A stretch of DNA of 64,000 nucleotides from DAIDKA01 sp035487155 (GTDB lineage: Bacteria > Pseudomonadota > Gammaproteobacteria > Steroidobacterales > Steroidobacteraceae): contig DATHMK010000050.1 in assembly GCA_035487155.1 (NCBI GenBank), positions 62,001 to 126,000 on the forward strand. The letters are read 5' to 3'. Made by a program: the position numbers and the translations under genes. The notes below the pieces were generated by a model. The model saw nothing but the letters and a program-made list of their open reading frames with translations. It had not been told where the DNA came from and did not search any database. Positions 26,189-35,352 of the stretch are shown one piece after another (positions within the stretch are counted from its first letter, which is position 1; every line of letters starts with the position of its first letter).

Positions 26189-27331
26189 CTAAAGCCGCAA
26201 CCAGCCGCGTCTTGCGATCTGATGCAGCAGGATTCCGACGACAAAGGCCAGTCCGACATTCCACAAGGCGAAGGCGGCGGTTGCAAGGGTCATGAACCGC
26301 TCGCCCTTGTCCTTGCTGAAGTCACAGGAGCCCAGCGCCAGTTGCGCCCCCGTCAGAAACAGGATCACGCCCAGCACCGGCTGGGCCATCAGACCAAAAA
26401 TCGTCTGGATGGATCCTGAGAAGAAAAATGCCAGACACAGAAGAATCACGCCCAGGATGATTGGCGCGCCCCCGGTGCGCGCACCGAATGCGACATGCCC
26501 CGCCATTCCGCCCGCTCCGTGACACATGGGAACACCGCCAAAAACGGCACTCCCCAGGTTCATGAGGCCCGTCGAGGTTGCGATGCGGTTCTCGGTCACA
26601 GAGCGCTGCGGGAACAGCCGGTTGTTCTCCTCGCGCAGGGCGATGACCGCGTTCCCGAGCGTCAAGGGCAGTTGCGGCAGCGCGAGGAAGGCCGTGCCAA
26701 TGAGCATGTCATGCCAGGTGATGCTCGCAAGGGCAATCCTCGGCAAGTGAAAGGCAATTCGCGTCGCAGACAGCACCCGCAGGATCTGCGGATGCTGGCA
26801 GGCGCCACACAAGGCGCCGTAGAGGAGCAGCAGGAACATTGCCGGAATCGCCTTGTTGGAGAGCAGCAGCACGGTTCCCAGCAGTCCGATCCCCGCCATG
26901 AGCCAACCGCCGCTCATCCAGCGGATGCCTTCGAGCATGAAGCCAATGCCAAGCCCCAGGACGATCCCGATGACTATCGGTCTGGGAACCAGCCTTGAGA
27001 TATGCCGGGCCACTCCCGTCAGACCCAGAGCAAGCCATATCAGCCCGGTGGCAATGTCGGCGCCATAAACCGTGGTCTGCGTGATGGTCGCGGTTTGCGC
27101 GGCCTGCGTCGCCGCAACCGCCCCGATGGCCTTCATCGGCTGGACCGGGAAAGGAGTTCTGAAGTACACGCCGCAAATGACCATCGCGGCGCCAAAAGAA
27201 AACAGCACTCCAAACGGGTCCATTTTCAGAACCGCGATATACGCAACCACAAACGGAATCAAAGTGCCCAGATCGCCGAAGGCGCCGGCCCACTCCATTC
27301 GATCGAAGCGGTTGCGGGTTAGCACAGTCAA
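26189..27331 (-). CDS. MOT1-like molybdate transporter
   Basis: A 380-residue inner-membrane protein with about ten hydrophobic helices. The MOT1 signatures are present: WAGAFGDLGTLIPF near the N-terminus, PFPVQPMKAIGAVAA (about 62-76), LPLTLGNAVIAL and VPMCHGAGGMAGH. These distinguish it from ordinary SulP carriers, which have a STAS domain; none is found here. It is expected to import molybdate with high affinity, though substrate cannot be fixed from sequence. It is divergent from the arsenic operon (128 bp between starts). Confidence 0.88.
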   Translation of the reverse strand: MTVLTRNRFDRMEWAGAFGDLGTLIPFVVAYIAVLKMDPFGVLFSFGAAMVICGVYFRTPFPVQPMKAIGAVAATQAAQTATITQTTVYGADIATGLIWLALGLTGVARHISRLVPRPIVIGIVLGLGIGFMLEGIRWMSGGWLMAGIGLLGTVLLLSNKAIPAMFLLLLYGALCGACQHPQILRVLSATRIAFHLPRIALASITWHDMLIGTAFLALPQLPLTLGNAVIALREENNRLFPQRSVTENRIATSTGLMNLGSAVFGGVPMCHGAGGMAGHVAFGARTGGAPIILGVILLCLAFFFSGSIQTIFGLMAQPVLGVILFLTGAQLALGSCDFSKDKGERFMTLATAAFALWNVGLAFVVGILLHQIARRGWLRL

Positions 27332-27423
27332 TCAACACCACCATAGAGCCCGGATGGGCGCGCGATTGTGCCCCGAAGCGCTATATTTCAGGGGAGCCAA
27401 CCCATTTGCTGCGCGTCCATGCC

Positions 27424-27452
27424 TTGACCCGCAGGTCTTATTTCGATACTTT
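27424..27452 (+). promoter_or_regulatory. Candidate arsR promoter, probably giving a leaderless transcript
   Basis: TTGACC (27424-27429), a 17-bp spacer, then TACTTT (27447-27452). Transcription would begin about 7 nt later, at or next to the arsR ATG at 27460. There is no ribosome site before that ATG. The segment TTCGATACTTTTCGAA around the -10 is a partly symmetric A/T-rich stretch and may be the ArsR operator. Confidence 0.5.
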
Positions 27453-27459
27453 TCGAATC

Positions 27460-27774
27460 ATGAAATCCAAAGAGGCTGTCGGCAGCCTGGCCGCGCTGGC
27501 CCAGGAATCCCGTCTTGCGATCTTCCGGGCCTTGGTGAAGCGGGGCCCGGAGGGGTACACGCCCACCCAGCTTGCCGAAAAACTGGATGTGACGGCCTCC
27601 ACGCTGTCGTTTCACCTCAAGGAGTTGCAGCGTGCGGCGCTGATCGATGTGCGCCGCGACGGGCGGTTTCTCTATTACCGTCCGAACTTCGCTCACATGA
27701 ACCAGCTGATCGGGTTCTTGACCGAGAACTGTTGCGTATTGGCGGATCAGGATTGCGGCCGGGAATGTGCATGA
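27460..27774 (+). CDS. arsR: ArsR-family metalloregulatory repressor
   Basis: A 104-residue winged-helix protein. The recognition region is TPTQLAEKLDVTASTLSFHLKEL-like (helices around 34-57), followed by the wing RRDGRFLYYRP. The usual arsenite site in the DNA-binding helix (CVC) is absent. Instead four Cys lie at the C-terminus: Cys91, Cys92, Cys99 and Cys103. This matches the Acidithiobacillus-type ArsR, where adjacent and nearby C-terminal Cys bind As(III). It should repress the operon until As(III) binds. The start is inferred from the fold and promoter position; upstream in-frame starts exist (27406). It overlaps arsN2 by 4 bp. Confidence 0.92.
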   Translation: MKSKEAVGSLAALAQESRLAIFRALVKRGPEGYTPTQLAEKLDVTASTLSFHLKELQRAALIDVRRDGRFLYYRPNFAHMNQLIGFLTENCCVLADQDCGRECA

Positions 27775-28232
27775 CCGCATCAACCCCGGTGACCGTGCGC
27801 GCCTCCAAAGCAGCGGACTTCCGTACCGTCAAGGAGCTTCTGGCCGCGGCGCGGCTGCCCACCGCGGATCTTGACAGCGCACCGGGGCTGCGTTTCTGGG
27901 TCACTGAAGATGAGGATCGCATCGTCGGCGCGATCGGACTTGAGTCATTCGGCGGCGTCGGCCTGCTGCGATCACTGATCGTCGCGCCCTCACACCGCGC
28001 ACAGGGCATCGGGTCGCTGCTCATCGCAACACTGGAGCGAGAAGCGCAGATCCAGGGCGCGCAGTTGCTGGTGCTGCTGACCGAGGCGGCCGAGGGCTAC
28101 TTCAGGCGGCACGGATTTGAAATCATTGAGCGGGCCTACGTTCCGGATGAAGTCAGAAGCAGCGCCGAGTTTCAATGGCTGTGTCCGGCCTCTGCCATGT
28201 GCATGACCAAGTCGCTGAGCCCTGCAGCATGA
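27771..28232 (+). CDS. arsN2: ArsN2-like GNAT acetyltransferase
   Basis: 153 residues with a GNAT fold: LIVAPSHRAQGIGSLLIATLE is the acetyl-CoA-binding motif (Q/RxxGxG/A). The C-terminal RRHGFEIIER and CPASAMCM pattern recalls the arsenic-associated ArsN2 group. ArsN proteins acetylate organic arsenicals or confer arsenate/arsenite tolerance; the exact substrate of ArsN2 is not settled. The ATG lies in an ATGA overlap with the arsR stop and the stop overlaps the aqpS ATG in the same way, so the operon is tightly coupled. An ATG at 27765 is also possible. Confidence 0.82.
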   Translation: MTASTPVTVRASKAADFRTVKELLAAARLPTADLDSAPGLRFWVTEDEDRIVGAIGLESFGGVGLLRSLIVAPSHRAQGIGSLLIATLEREAQIQGAQLLVLLTEAAEGYFRRHGFEIIERAYVPDEVRSSAEFQWLCPASAMCMTKSLSPAA

Positions 28233-28927
28233 GTGCCCAGGTCCAGCCGCTGCGCCGGCGATTGGTCGCCGAAGGTCTCGGGTCGCTGCTCCTGGCCGCC
28301 ACAGTCGTGGGGTCCGGGATCATGGCCGAGCGCCTGAGCGGCGGAAATGCGGCCATTGCCCTCTTGGCGAACACGGCCGCGACCGTCGCCGTACTGGCGG
28401 CCCTGATCGCTCTTTTGGGCCCGCTGAGCGGCGCTCACTTCAATCCCGCCGTATCCGTCATCGAAGCCCTGCGCGGTCGGCTGGCCTGGCCGGACGCGGG
28501 CAGCTACGCGTTCGTACAGATCATCGGCTGCTGCGCCGGTGCGCTGACGGCCCACCTGATGTTTGAGGTACCCGTCTGGCAGCTCTCCACGCACATTCGG
28601 ACCGGACCTGCTCAATGGCTCGCCGAAGGGGTCGCGACCTTCGGTCTGCTGCTCATCGTTCTGGGGCATCGCCGTTCGCAGGATGCGCCATGGATGGTGG
28701 CGGCATGGATAGGCGCGGCGTACTGGTTCACCGCCTCCACGTCTTTTGCCAACCCGGCCATTACGATCGCGCGCTCCTTGACGAATACCTTCGCCGGCAT
28801 ACGACCCGCGGACACGCCGGCCTTCATCGTGGCGCAGTTCATCGGCGCGCTGGCAGCCCTTGGGCTCGCCGGGGTGCTGTTTCCACTCGTGCCCGGGACC
28901 TCGGCAACCCGGGAAGCAGAGGCCTGA
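28229..28927 (+). CDS. aqpS: Aquaglyceroporin-type arsenic channel (AqpS-like)
   Basis: 232 residues, six hydrophobic helices of the MIP fold with both pore motifs: HFNPAVSVIEALRG (about 71-84) and FANPAITIARSLTNTF (about 186-201). In Sinorhizobium, AqpS replaces an arsenite pump: arsenate is reduced by ArsC and arsenite leaves through the channel. The operon here likewise has no arsB or acr3, so the same downhill route is likely. It starts in an ATGA overlap with arsN2 and arsC follows directly after its stop. Confidence 0.9.
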   Translation: MSAQVQPLRRRLVAEGLGSLLLAATVVGSGIMAERLSGGNAAIALLANTAATVAVLAALIALLGPLSGAHFNPAVSVIEALRGRLAWPDAGSYAFVQIIGCCAGALTAHLMFEVPVWQLSTHIRTGPAQWLAEGVATFGLLLIVLGHRRSQDAPWMVAAWIGAAYWFTASTSFANPAITIARSLTNTFAGIRPADTPAFIVAQFIGALAALGLAGVLFPLVPGTSATREAEA

Positions 28928-29365
28928 ATGCCTGAGTCGGCCGTGAGCGTCACGATCTATCACAACCCTGGGTGTGGTACGTCCCGTAACGTGCTCGCGC
29001 TCATTCGAAACGCCGGTGTCGAGCCGACGATCATCGAGTACCTGAAGAACCCGCCCGACCGGGCGCTGCTGGAATCGCTGATCCGGCGCATGAACATTCG
29101 ACCCCGCGATCTGCTGCGCCAAAAGGGTACGCCGTACAGTGAGCTGGGTCTGGCGGCCGACCACTGGACTGACGCGCAGCTGATCGAGCACATGCTGGCG
29201 CACCCCATCCTCATCAACCGCCCGATCGTGGTCACACCCTGGGGCGTCAAACTCTGCAGGCCCTCCGAGGCACTCTTGGATATCCTGCCGCTGCCCCAGA
29301 AAGGCCCGTTTGCCAAAGAGGATGGGCAACCGCTCATCGACCCCGCGGGCAACCGCGTCGGGTGA
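28928..29365 (+). CDS. arsC: Arsenate reductase, glutaredoxin-coupled type
   Basis: 145 residues. The catalytic motif HNPGCGTSRN (12-21) holds the nucleophilic Cys, and the expected phosphate/arsenate-binding Arg residues follow (PPDRALLESLIRRM, then NRPIVVTPWGVKLCRPSE). Reduces arsenate to arsenite in the cytosol using glutathione/glutaredoxin; arsenite would leave through AqpS. It starts at the base after the aqpS stop. Last gene of the operon. Confidence 0.95.
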   Translation: MPESAVSVTIYHNPGCGTSRNVLALIRNAGVEPTIIEYLKNPPDRALLESLIRRMNIRPRDLLRQKGTPYSELGLAADHWTDAQLIEHMLAHPILINRPIVVTPWGVKLCRPSEALLDILPLPQKGPFAKEDGQPLIDPAGNRVG

Positions 29366-29366
29366 C

Positions 29367-29396
29367 TTGATGCGCCTGATGTCCGCCCGATAAAAT
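29367..29396 (+). promoter_or_regulatory. Candidate promoter of the RND efflux operon
   Basis: TTGATG (29367-29372), an 18-bp spacer, then TAAAAT (29391-29396), in the 209-bp gap before the RND gene. A following A/T-rich patch (CTTAATCAGATAGTTAGC, about 29400-29418) could be a repressor site. This leaves a leader of about 170 nt; nothing else is recognised in it. It is based on consensus resemblance alone. Confidence 0.4.
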
Positions 29397-29574
29397 ACTT
29401 CTTAATCAGATAGTTAGCATCGCGCTCGCCAGTGACACATGCGGGCGGCGACGCACGGATCCTGCGGCCTGATTCTTTCCACACGTTAATCGACCGTTCA
29501 TGACCGCCGTGGCGGATTGCGCCACAATGGCCAAATCCCGTTTCGCTGGTCCTGTCGAGGGAGGAATCGTCGGC

Positions 29575-32500
29575 ATGCTGGCGATAGTCCGGATTGCGCT
29601 TCAGCGACCCTACACGTTCATCGTGATGGGGCTGCTCATCCTGCTGGTCGGCGGCCTGGCTGCAACGCAGATGCCGGTCGACATCTTCCCGGACATCAAC
29701 ATCCCCATCATCGGGGTTGCCTGGCAGTACACGGGGCTGTCGCCGGACCAGATGTACGGCCGCATCATGACGCCGTACGAGCGCTCGCTGACAACTACGG
29801 TCAACGACATCGAGCATACCGAGGCCACCTCGTACACCACCTTCGGCATCGCCAAGGTCTTCTTCCATCCCTCGACCAACATCGCCATCGCCAATGCGCA
29901 GGTCACCGCCATCTCGCAGACGTTGATCAAGCAGATGCCCGCCGGGGAGACCCCGCCCCTGATCCTCAACTACAGTGCCTCGACGGTACCCATCCTCCAG
30001 CTGGCGCTGTCGGGCAAGGGGCTCACCGAACAGGCGCTGACCGACCTAGGCATCAATTTCCTTCGGACCCGTCTGGTGACGGTGCCGGGGGCCGCCCTGC
30101 CCTATCCCTTCGGTGGCAAGACCCCGCAGATCATGTTCGACCTCGACAGCGCCGCACTGCAGGCCCGGGGGTTGACCGGCCTTGATGTGGCCAATGCGCT
30201 GGCGAACCAGAACGTGCTGACGCCGGCGGGCACCCAGAAAATCGGCCCGTACGAGTACACCATCAATCTCAACAATGCGCCCTCGCAGCTGTCCGAGCTT
30301 GCCGATCTGCCCATCAAGAGCGTCGGCGGCGCCATGGTCTACATGCACGACGTGGCTCACCTGCGCAACGGCAACGCGGTCCAGACCAACATCGTGCACG
30401 TCGATGGCAACCGCTCGGTGCTGATGAGCGTGTTCAAGAATGGCTCGACGTCCACCCTGGACATCGTCAGCGGCATCAAGCAGCGGCTGGAGGAGCTCAA
30501 GCCCTCGCTGCCCGACACATTGGTCATCAAGCCCATCGCCGATCAGTCGCTGTTCGTGCGCGCCTCGATCCGCGGCGTCATCCGCGAGGGCATCATCGCC
30601 GCGGCGCTGACCAGTCTCATGATCCTGCTGTTCCTGGGCAGCTGGCGCTCCACCCTGATCGTCACAACGTCGATTCCGCTGTCCATCCTGGGCGCCATCG
30701 CCGCGCTGTACGCCTTCGGTGAGACGCTCAACATCATGACCCTGGGCGGCCTGGCGCTCGCGGTTGGCATCCTGGTGGATGAGGCGACGGTGACCATCGA
30801 GAGCATCAACTACCACCTGGAGCAGGGCAAGGAGGTGGAAACGGCCATCATGGACGGCGCCTCGCAGATCGTCATCCCGGCTTTCGTGTCGCTGCTGTGC
30901 ATCTGTATCGTGTTCGTGCCCATGTTCTTCCTGAGCGGCGTGGCGCGCTTCCTGTTCGTGCCGCTGGCCGAGAGTGTGATGTGCTCGATGGTGTTCTCGT
31001 TCCTGTTGTCGCGCACGCTGGTGCCGACCATGGCCAAATATCTGCTGCAGGCCCATGCTGCGCATGTGGATGCGCATGGCAATGTCATCGATTCGGCGCC
31101 ACCGTCCAGGAACCCGCTGGTGCGCTTGCAGCGCGACTTCGAGCAGCGCTTCATCCGGATGCGCGCCGCGTACCACGACCTGCTGGCACTCGCCATCGAG
31201 CATCGAGCGGTATTCGTGGCCGGCTTCCTGGGCTTCATCGCCCTTTCATTTCTGCTGGCGCCATTCCTGGGGCGCAATTTCTTCCCCGATGTCGATGCCG
31301 GCCAGATCCTGCTGCATGTTCGCGCACCGATCGGACTGCGCGTCGAGGAGACCGCTGCACGCTTCAGTGATGTGGAGAAGGCCATCCGCACCATCATTCC
31401 GCCCTCGCAGATCGATGCCCTGGCCGACAATGTCGGAACTTATCTCTCGTCGCTGAACACCATGTACAACAACACCGGGACCATCGGCGAGTCGGACGGT
31501 GATATCCAGATTTCGCTGACCGCGGATCATGCGCCCACGGGCGAGTACATCCGGCGCATGCGCCAGGAGCTGCCACGCCGATTTCCGGGATTGACGTTCT
31601 CCTTCCTGCCCGCCGACATCGTCAGCCAGATCCTGAACTTCGGGGCCCCCGCGCCCATTGATCTGCAGGTCCGCGGCAACGATCTCGAGGCTGACTTCGC
31701 CTACGCCAATCGGCTGCTTGATCAGGTCCGCCACATCCCCGGGGTGGCCGATGCCCGCATCCAGCAGTCCTCCCGGGCACCGACCTACGATGTCAACATC
31801 GACCGCACGCGCGCCGAGTACACCGGGGTCACCACGGCCGATGTGACCAACAGCCTGGTGGTCAATCTCGCCGGTTCCACCCAGGTGGCTCCGACGTACT
31901 GGCTCAACGAACAGAACGGTGTCACCTATCCCATTGCGATGCAGACGCCGCAGTACCAGATTGACACGCTGCCGGAGCTGCAGAATGTTCCGGTCAATGC
32001 CACGGGCGCGCCGACCACGGTGTTGGGCGGCATCGCCGACATCCACCGCTCCCACAGCGATGTCTCGGTGTCGCAGTACAACATCTCCCCCATGGTCGAG
32101 ATCTACGCCACGACCCAGGGCCGCGACCTCGGCGCCGTGTCCAGCGCCATTCGCGAGGTCATGGAGCGTAACGATCAGGACAAGCCCAAGGGCTCGACGG
32201 TGGATCTGGTGGGGCAGTCGGCGACCATGCACAGCGCCTACTTCGGCATGCTGGGGGGCCTTGCCGGTGCCATCGTTCTCATCTATTTCATCATCGTCAT
32301 CAATTTCCAGTCCTGGGCCGATCCCTTCGTCATCATCACCGCGCTGCCGGCCGCGCTGGCCGGCATCGTGTGGATACTGTTCGCCACCCACACCACCTTG
32401 TCAGTGCCGGCCCTCACCGGTGCCATCATGTGCATGGGTGTGGCGACCGCCAACAGCGTGCTGGTGATCAGTTTTGCGCGCGAGCGGCTCGATGCGCTGC

Positions 32501-32781
32501 ACGATGCCGGCAAGGCTGCCCTTGAGGCCGGTTTCGTGCGTCTGCGGCCGGTGCTGATGACGGCGCTGGCCATGGTGATCGGCATGTTGCCCATGGCGCT
32601 GGGACTGGGCGAGGGCGGTGAACAGAACGCTCCGCTGGGCCGCGCCGTGATCGGCGGCCTGCTGTTCGCCACCGTCTCCACCCTGTTCTTCGTACCGGTG
32701 GTCTTCAGCATCATCCACCGCAACTACCGTCCCAAGCCGGCACCGCTGCCCGCCTCCGGAGGCACCCATGTCCCAGCCTGA
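29575..32781 (+). CDS. RND-family efflux permease
   Basis: A 1068-residue inner-membrane, proton-driven exporter with the RND layout: helix 1 (about 10-30), a large periplasmic loop, helices 2-6, a second loop, then six helices. PVDIFPDINIPII follows helix 1. The helix-4 proton-relay pair, usually Asp-Asp, reads Asp-Glu in GILVDEATVTIE. The operon RND-MFP-OMF forms a complete tripartite pump; substrates are not readable. GGGAGGA lies about 10 nt before ATG 29575 and TM1 follows directly; an ATG at 29500 would add 25 unlikely residues. The MFP gene overlaps by 14 bp. Confidence 0.93.
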   Translation: MLAIVRIALQRPYTFIVMGLLILLVGGLAATQMPVDIFPDINIPIIGVAWQYTGLSPDQMYGRIMTPYERSLTTTVNDIEHTEATSYTTFGIAKVFFHPSTNIAIANAQVTAISQTLIKQMPAGETPPLILNYSASTVPILQLALSGKGLTEQALTDLGINFLRTRLVTVPGAALPYPFGGKTPQIMFDLDSAALQARGLTGLDVANALANQNVLTPAGTQKIGPYEYTINLNNAPSQLSELADLPIKSVGGAMVYMHDVAHLRNGNAVQTNIVHVDGNRSVLMSVFKNGSTSTLDIVSGIKQRLEELKPSLPDTLVIKPIADQSLFVRASIRGVIREGIIAAALTSLMILLFLGSWRSTLIVTTSIPLSILGAIAALYAFGETLNIMTLGGLALAVGILVDEATVTIESINYHLEQGKEVETAIMDGASQIVIPAFVSLLCICIVFVPMFFLSGVARFLFVPLAESVMCSMVFSFLLSRTLVPTMAKYLLQAHAAHVDAHGNVIDSAPPSRNPLVRLQRDFEQRFIRMRAAYHDLLALAIEHRAVFVAGFLGFIALSFLLAPFLGRNFFPDVDAGQILLHVRAPIGLRVEETAARFSDVEKAIRTIIPPSQIDALADNVGTYLSSLNTMYNNTGTIGESDGDIQISLTADHAPTGEYIRRMRQELPRRFPGLTFSFLPADIVSQILNFGAPAPIDLQVRGNDLEADFAYANRLLDQVRHIPGVADARIQQSSRAPTYDVNIDRTRAEYTGVTTADVTNSLVVNLAGSTQVAPTYWLNEQNGVTYPIAMQTPQYQIDTLPELQNVPVNATGAPTTVLGGIADIHRSHSDVSVSQYNISPMVEIYATTQGRDLGAVSSAIREVMERNDQDKPKGSTVDLVGQSATMHSAYFGMLGGLAGAIVLIYFIIVINFQSWADPFVIITALPAALAGIVWILFATHTTLSVPALTGAIMCMGVATANSVLVISFARERLDALHDAGKAALEAGFVRLRPVLMTALAMVIGMLPMALGLGEGGEQNAPLGRAVIGGLLFATVSTLFFVPVVFSIIHRNYRPKPAPLPASGGTHVPA

Positions 32782-33919
32782 TGCAATGTCGCCACCTGAC
32801 CTGAAGCGCTTGCGCCTGACGGGCATTATCTTCGTGGTGGTCGTGTTGCTCATCGCTGCCTACGGCCTGGTGTCCCGTGCGGCGCAGAACTCGCAGCTTC
32901 GCCAACTGACCGAGGATGAAGCCGTGGCGAGCGTGGCCCTGGTGGCGCCGGCGCGGGCGGATAATCATTCGGGCCTGGATCTGCCCGGTCGCCTGGAGGC
33001 CTTCATCCGCGCGCCCATCTATGCGCGCGTGCCCGGGTACCTCAAGAGCTGGAAGTACGACATCGGTGCCAAGGTGAAGGCGGGCGCGGTGCTGGCCGAA
33101 ATCGACACTCCCGATCTTGACCAGCAACTGGCGCAGGCACGCGCCGATTTGAATGTCTCGGAGGCGAACTCGCGCCTGGCGCAGATCAGTGCCACCCGCT
33201 GGCAGTCCCTGGCGGGGACTGATGCGGTCGCCAAGCAGGACGTGGACCAGCGCACCTACACCTTCAATGCCAGCGTCGCGCAGGTCAAGGCCGCGCAGGC
33301 CAATGTGGATCGGCTGGTCGCCGAGGAGAACTTCAAACGCCTGGTCGCCCCCTTCGACGGCATGGTGACTGCGCGTGAGACGGACGTCGGAGCCTTGATC
33401 AATGTGGGTGCCAGTGGCGGCACCGAGCTCTTCGTCGTCTCCGCGACCGACAAACTGCGCCTGTACATCAACGTTCCGCAGAATTTCGTGCCCAGCGTAC
33501 CCGCCGGCACGCAGGCCACGCTCACCGTGCCCGAGCACCCTGGCAAGACCTACCATGGGACGGTCGAGAGTTCCGCTCAGGCTGTGAACCCCAGCAGCGG
33601 TACCACCCTGATGCAGCTGATCGTCGACAACAGTGCCGGCGAGCTCATGCCGGGGGGTTACGCGGCCATTCACCTGCAGGTACCCGGCACCCCCGGTATT
33701 CTGAGCATCCCGTCCAGCGCGCTGATCTTCAATGCGCAGGGACTTTCGGTGGCCACGGTCGTCGGCGACAACCGCGTCGCGATCAAGCCGGTGACGATCG
33801 CGCGCGATCTGGGCACAGTGGTGGAGATCGCCTCCGGACTCGTCCCTCAGGACAGGGTGATCGAGAATCCTCCCGACGGCGTGGCCGCCGGAGACGGCGT
33901 GCGGGTGGTGCGCAAATGA
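32768..33919 (+). CDS. Membrane fusion protein (HlyD/RND adaptor)
   Basis: 383 residues: one N-terminal membrane helix (about 16-36), a barrel-sandwich lipoyl-like half (RVPGYLKSWKYDIGAKVKAGAVLAEIDTPDL split around the hairpin), an alpha-helical hairpin (about 115-190), then the second half (RLVAPFDGMVTARETDVGALI) and a beta-barrel domain. It bridges the permease and the outer-membrane channel in the periplasm. Its ATG lies within the end of the permease gene, and its stop overlaps the OMF start (ATGA). Confidence 0.93.
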   Translation: MSQPDAMSPPDLKRLRLTGIIFVVVVLLIAAYGLVSRAAQNSQLRQLTEDEAVASVALVAPARADNHSGLDLPGRLEAFIRAPIYARVPGYLKSWKYDIGAKVKAGAVLAEIDTPDLDQQLAQARADLNVSEANSRLAQISATRWQSLAGTDAVAKQDVDQRTYTFNASVAQVKAAQANVDRLVAEENFKRLVAPFDGMVTARETDVGALINVGASGGTELFVVSATDKLRLYINVPQNFVPSVPAGTQATLTVPEHPGKTYHGTVESSAQAVNPSSGTTLMQLIVDNSAGELMPGGYAAIHLQVPGTPGILSIPSSALIFNAQGLSVATVVGDNRVAIKPVTIARDLGTVVEIASGLVPQDRVIENPPDGVAAGDGVRVVRK

Positions 33920-35352
33920 AGCGGGCTGCCGTGTGGCTGCGTTGCGCGCCGGCGCTGACGCTGTTGTTGGGCGCCTGCTCGTTCGCTCCAACCTTGAAAA
34001 CACCGCAGGTTCCCACCGCGGCTGCGTACCAGGAGGACGGTTCCTGGACTCAGGCGCAGCCCGCCGATCGTCTGCCTCGGGATCACTGGTGGGCTGTGTA
34101 CGAAAACAAGGAACTGGATGACCTGCAGCAGCGTCTGATTGCCGGCAACCCGACGCTTGCTGCCGCGGTCGCCGACTACGCCCAGGCGCGTGCCTTGAGC
34201 GACCAGGCGCGCGCCGGGCTCTTTCCCACCCTGGGTCTGAACGCCAGCGTCGAGCGCGCGCGTGAGTCGTTGAACGCCCCGTTGCGCGGGCCCACGACCC
34301 CGGTGTATTACGACACCAACACCTTGGGCGGCAGCATCGGCTACGAGCTTGACCTTTGGGGCCAGATCCGCAATGAAGTGGTCGCGGGCAAGGCCAACGC
34401 CGAGGCCGCGGCGGCCGATCTGGAGAATGCGCGCCTGTCGCTGTCGGCGCAGCTCACCGACGACTACATCCAGCTGCGCAGTTTTGACCGCACCGGCGCC
34501 ATCCTCGATGACTCGGTGAAAGCCTTCCAGCGTGCGCTCAATCTCACGCAGCAACGGCACGATGCGGGCATTGCCCCTGGACTTGATGTGTCGCAGGCCC
34601 AGACGCAGCTGGATGCGGCTCGCTCCCAGGCCGCACAGACTCTCGCGCAGCGCGCGCTGATGGAGCACGCCATCGCGGCCCTGCTGGGCGAGTCGGCTTC
34701 GACGTTCTTTGTGGTCCCCGCCATCGTGGACCTGCCGCTGCCGCATGTACCGACCGGCATGCCGGCCACGCTGCTGCAGCGTCGCCCGGACATCGCCTCA
34801 GCACAGCGGCGCATGATTGCCGCCAACGCCCAGATCGGCGTGGCCCGCGCCGCCTACTTCCCCACGCTCACCCTGGGCGGCCAGGGAGGATTTCAGAGCA
34901 CGGCTTTTTCCAACTGGATCAGCGCCCCTTCCACCTTCTGGGCCATCGGACCGAATGCCCTTTTGACCGTGTTCGATGGCGGACTGCATCGGGCGCAGGT
35001 GGCGCAGGCACGCGCTGAATTCGATGCCGCCGCCGCCAACTATCGCGGGGTGGTGGTCAATGCCTTCCAGCAGGTCGAGGACAGCCTGGCTTCGCTGAAC
35101 CACTACTACGACGCCGCCGTGCAGGAGAAGGCCGCGGTCGGTGCGGCCCAGCGCAGTCTGGATCTCTCGACGGCCCTTTATGTGCAGGGCGCGACCGACT
35201 ATCTCACCGTCATCACTTCGCAGACCGCATTGCTTCAGGCGCAGCTGCAGGCAATCGATCTGGACACCTTGCAGCTGCACGCCAGTGTCGAGCTCATCCG
35301 CGCGCTCGGCGGCGGCTGGGCAGAGGCCGACTACATCCGGTCTCCGGACTGA
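33916..35352 (+). CDS. NodT-family outer-membrane efflux lipoprotein
   Basis: 478 residues. The signal peptide ends in the lipobox LLLGAC (Cys about 21), so it is lipid-anchored in the outer membrane. Two OEP repeats follow, with DLWGQIRNEVVAGKANAEAAAADLENARLSL-type helices and RRPDIASAQRRMIAANAQIGVARAAYFPTLTL, a hallmark of the NodT group. It provides the exit duct for the RND pump. The 3' end overlaps the convergent GNAT gene by 22 bp. Confidence 0.93.
   Translation: MKRAAVWLRCAPALTLLLGACSFAPTLKTPQVPTAAAYQEDGSWTQAQPADRLPRDHWWAVYENKELDDLQQRLIAGNPTLAAAVADYAQARALSDQARAGLFPTLGLNASVERARESLNAPLRGPTTPVYYDTNTLGGSIGYELDLWGQIRNEVVAGKANAEAAAADLENARLSLSAQLTDDYIQLRSFDRTGAILDDSVKAFQRALNLTQQRHDAGIAPGLDVSQAQTQLDAARSQAAQTLAQRALMEHAIAALLGESASTFFVVPAIVDLPLPHVPTGMPATLLQRRPDIASAQRRMIAANAQIGVARAAYFPTLTLGGQGGFQSTAFSNWISAPSTFWAIGPNALLTVFDGGLHRAQVAQARAEFDAAAANYRGVVVNAFQQVEDSLASLNHYYDAAVQEKAAVGAAQRSLDLSTALYVQGATDYLTVITSQTALLQAQLQAIDLDTLQLHASVELIRALGGGWAEADYIRSPD

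Noticed and set aside
26189..27331. SulP sulfate permease as an alternative identity of the MOT1-like gene
   Set aside because: No STAS domain, and the MOT1 motifs FGDLGT and PVQPMKAI are present.
27072..27770. Long N-terminal extension of the ArsN2-like gene
   Set aside because: It would overlap arsR and the MOT1 region; the GNAT domain starts only after 27771.
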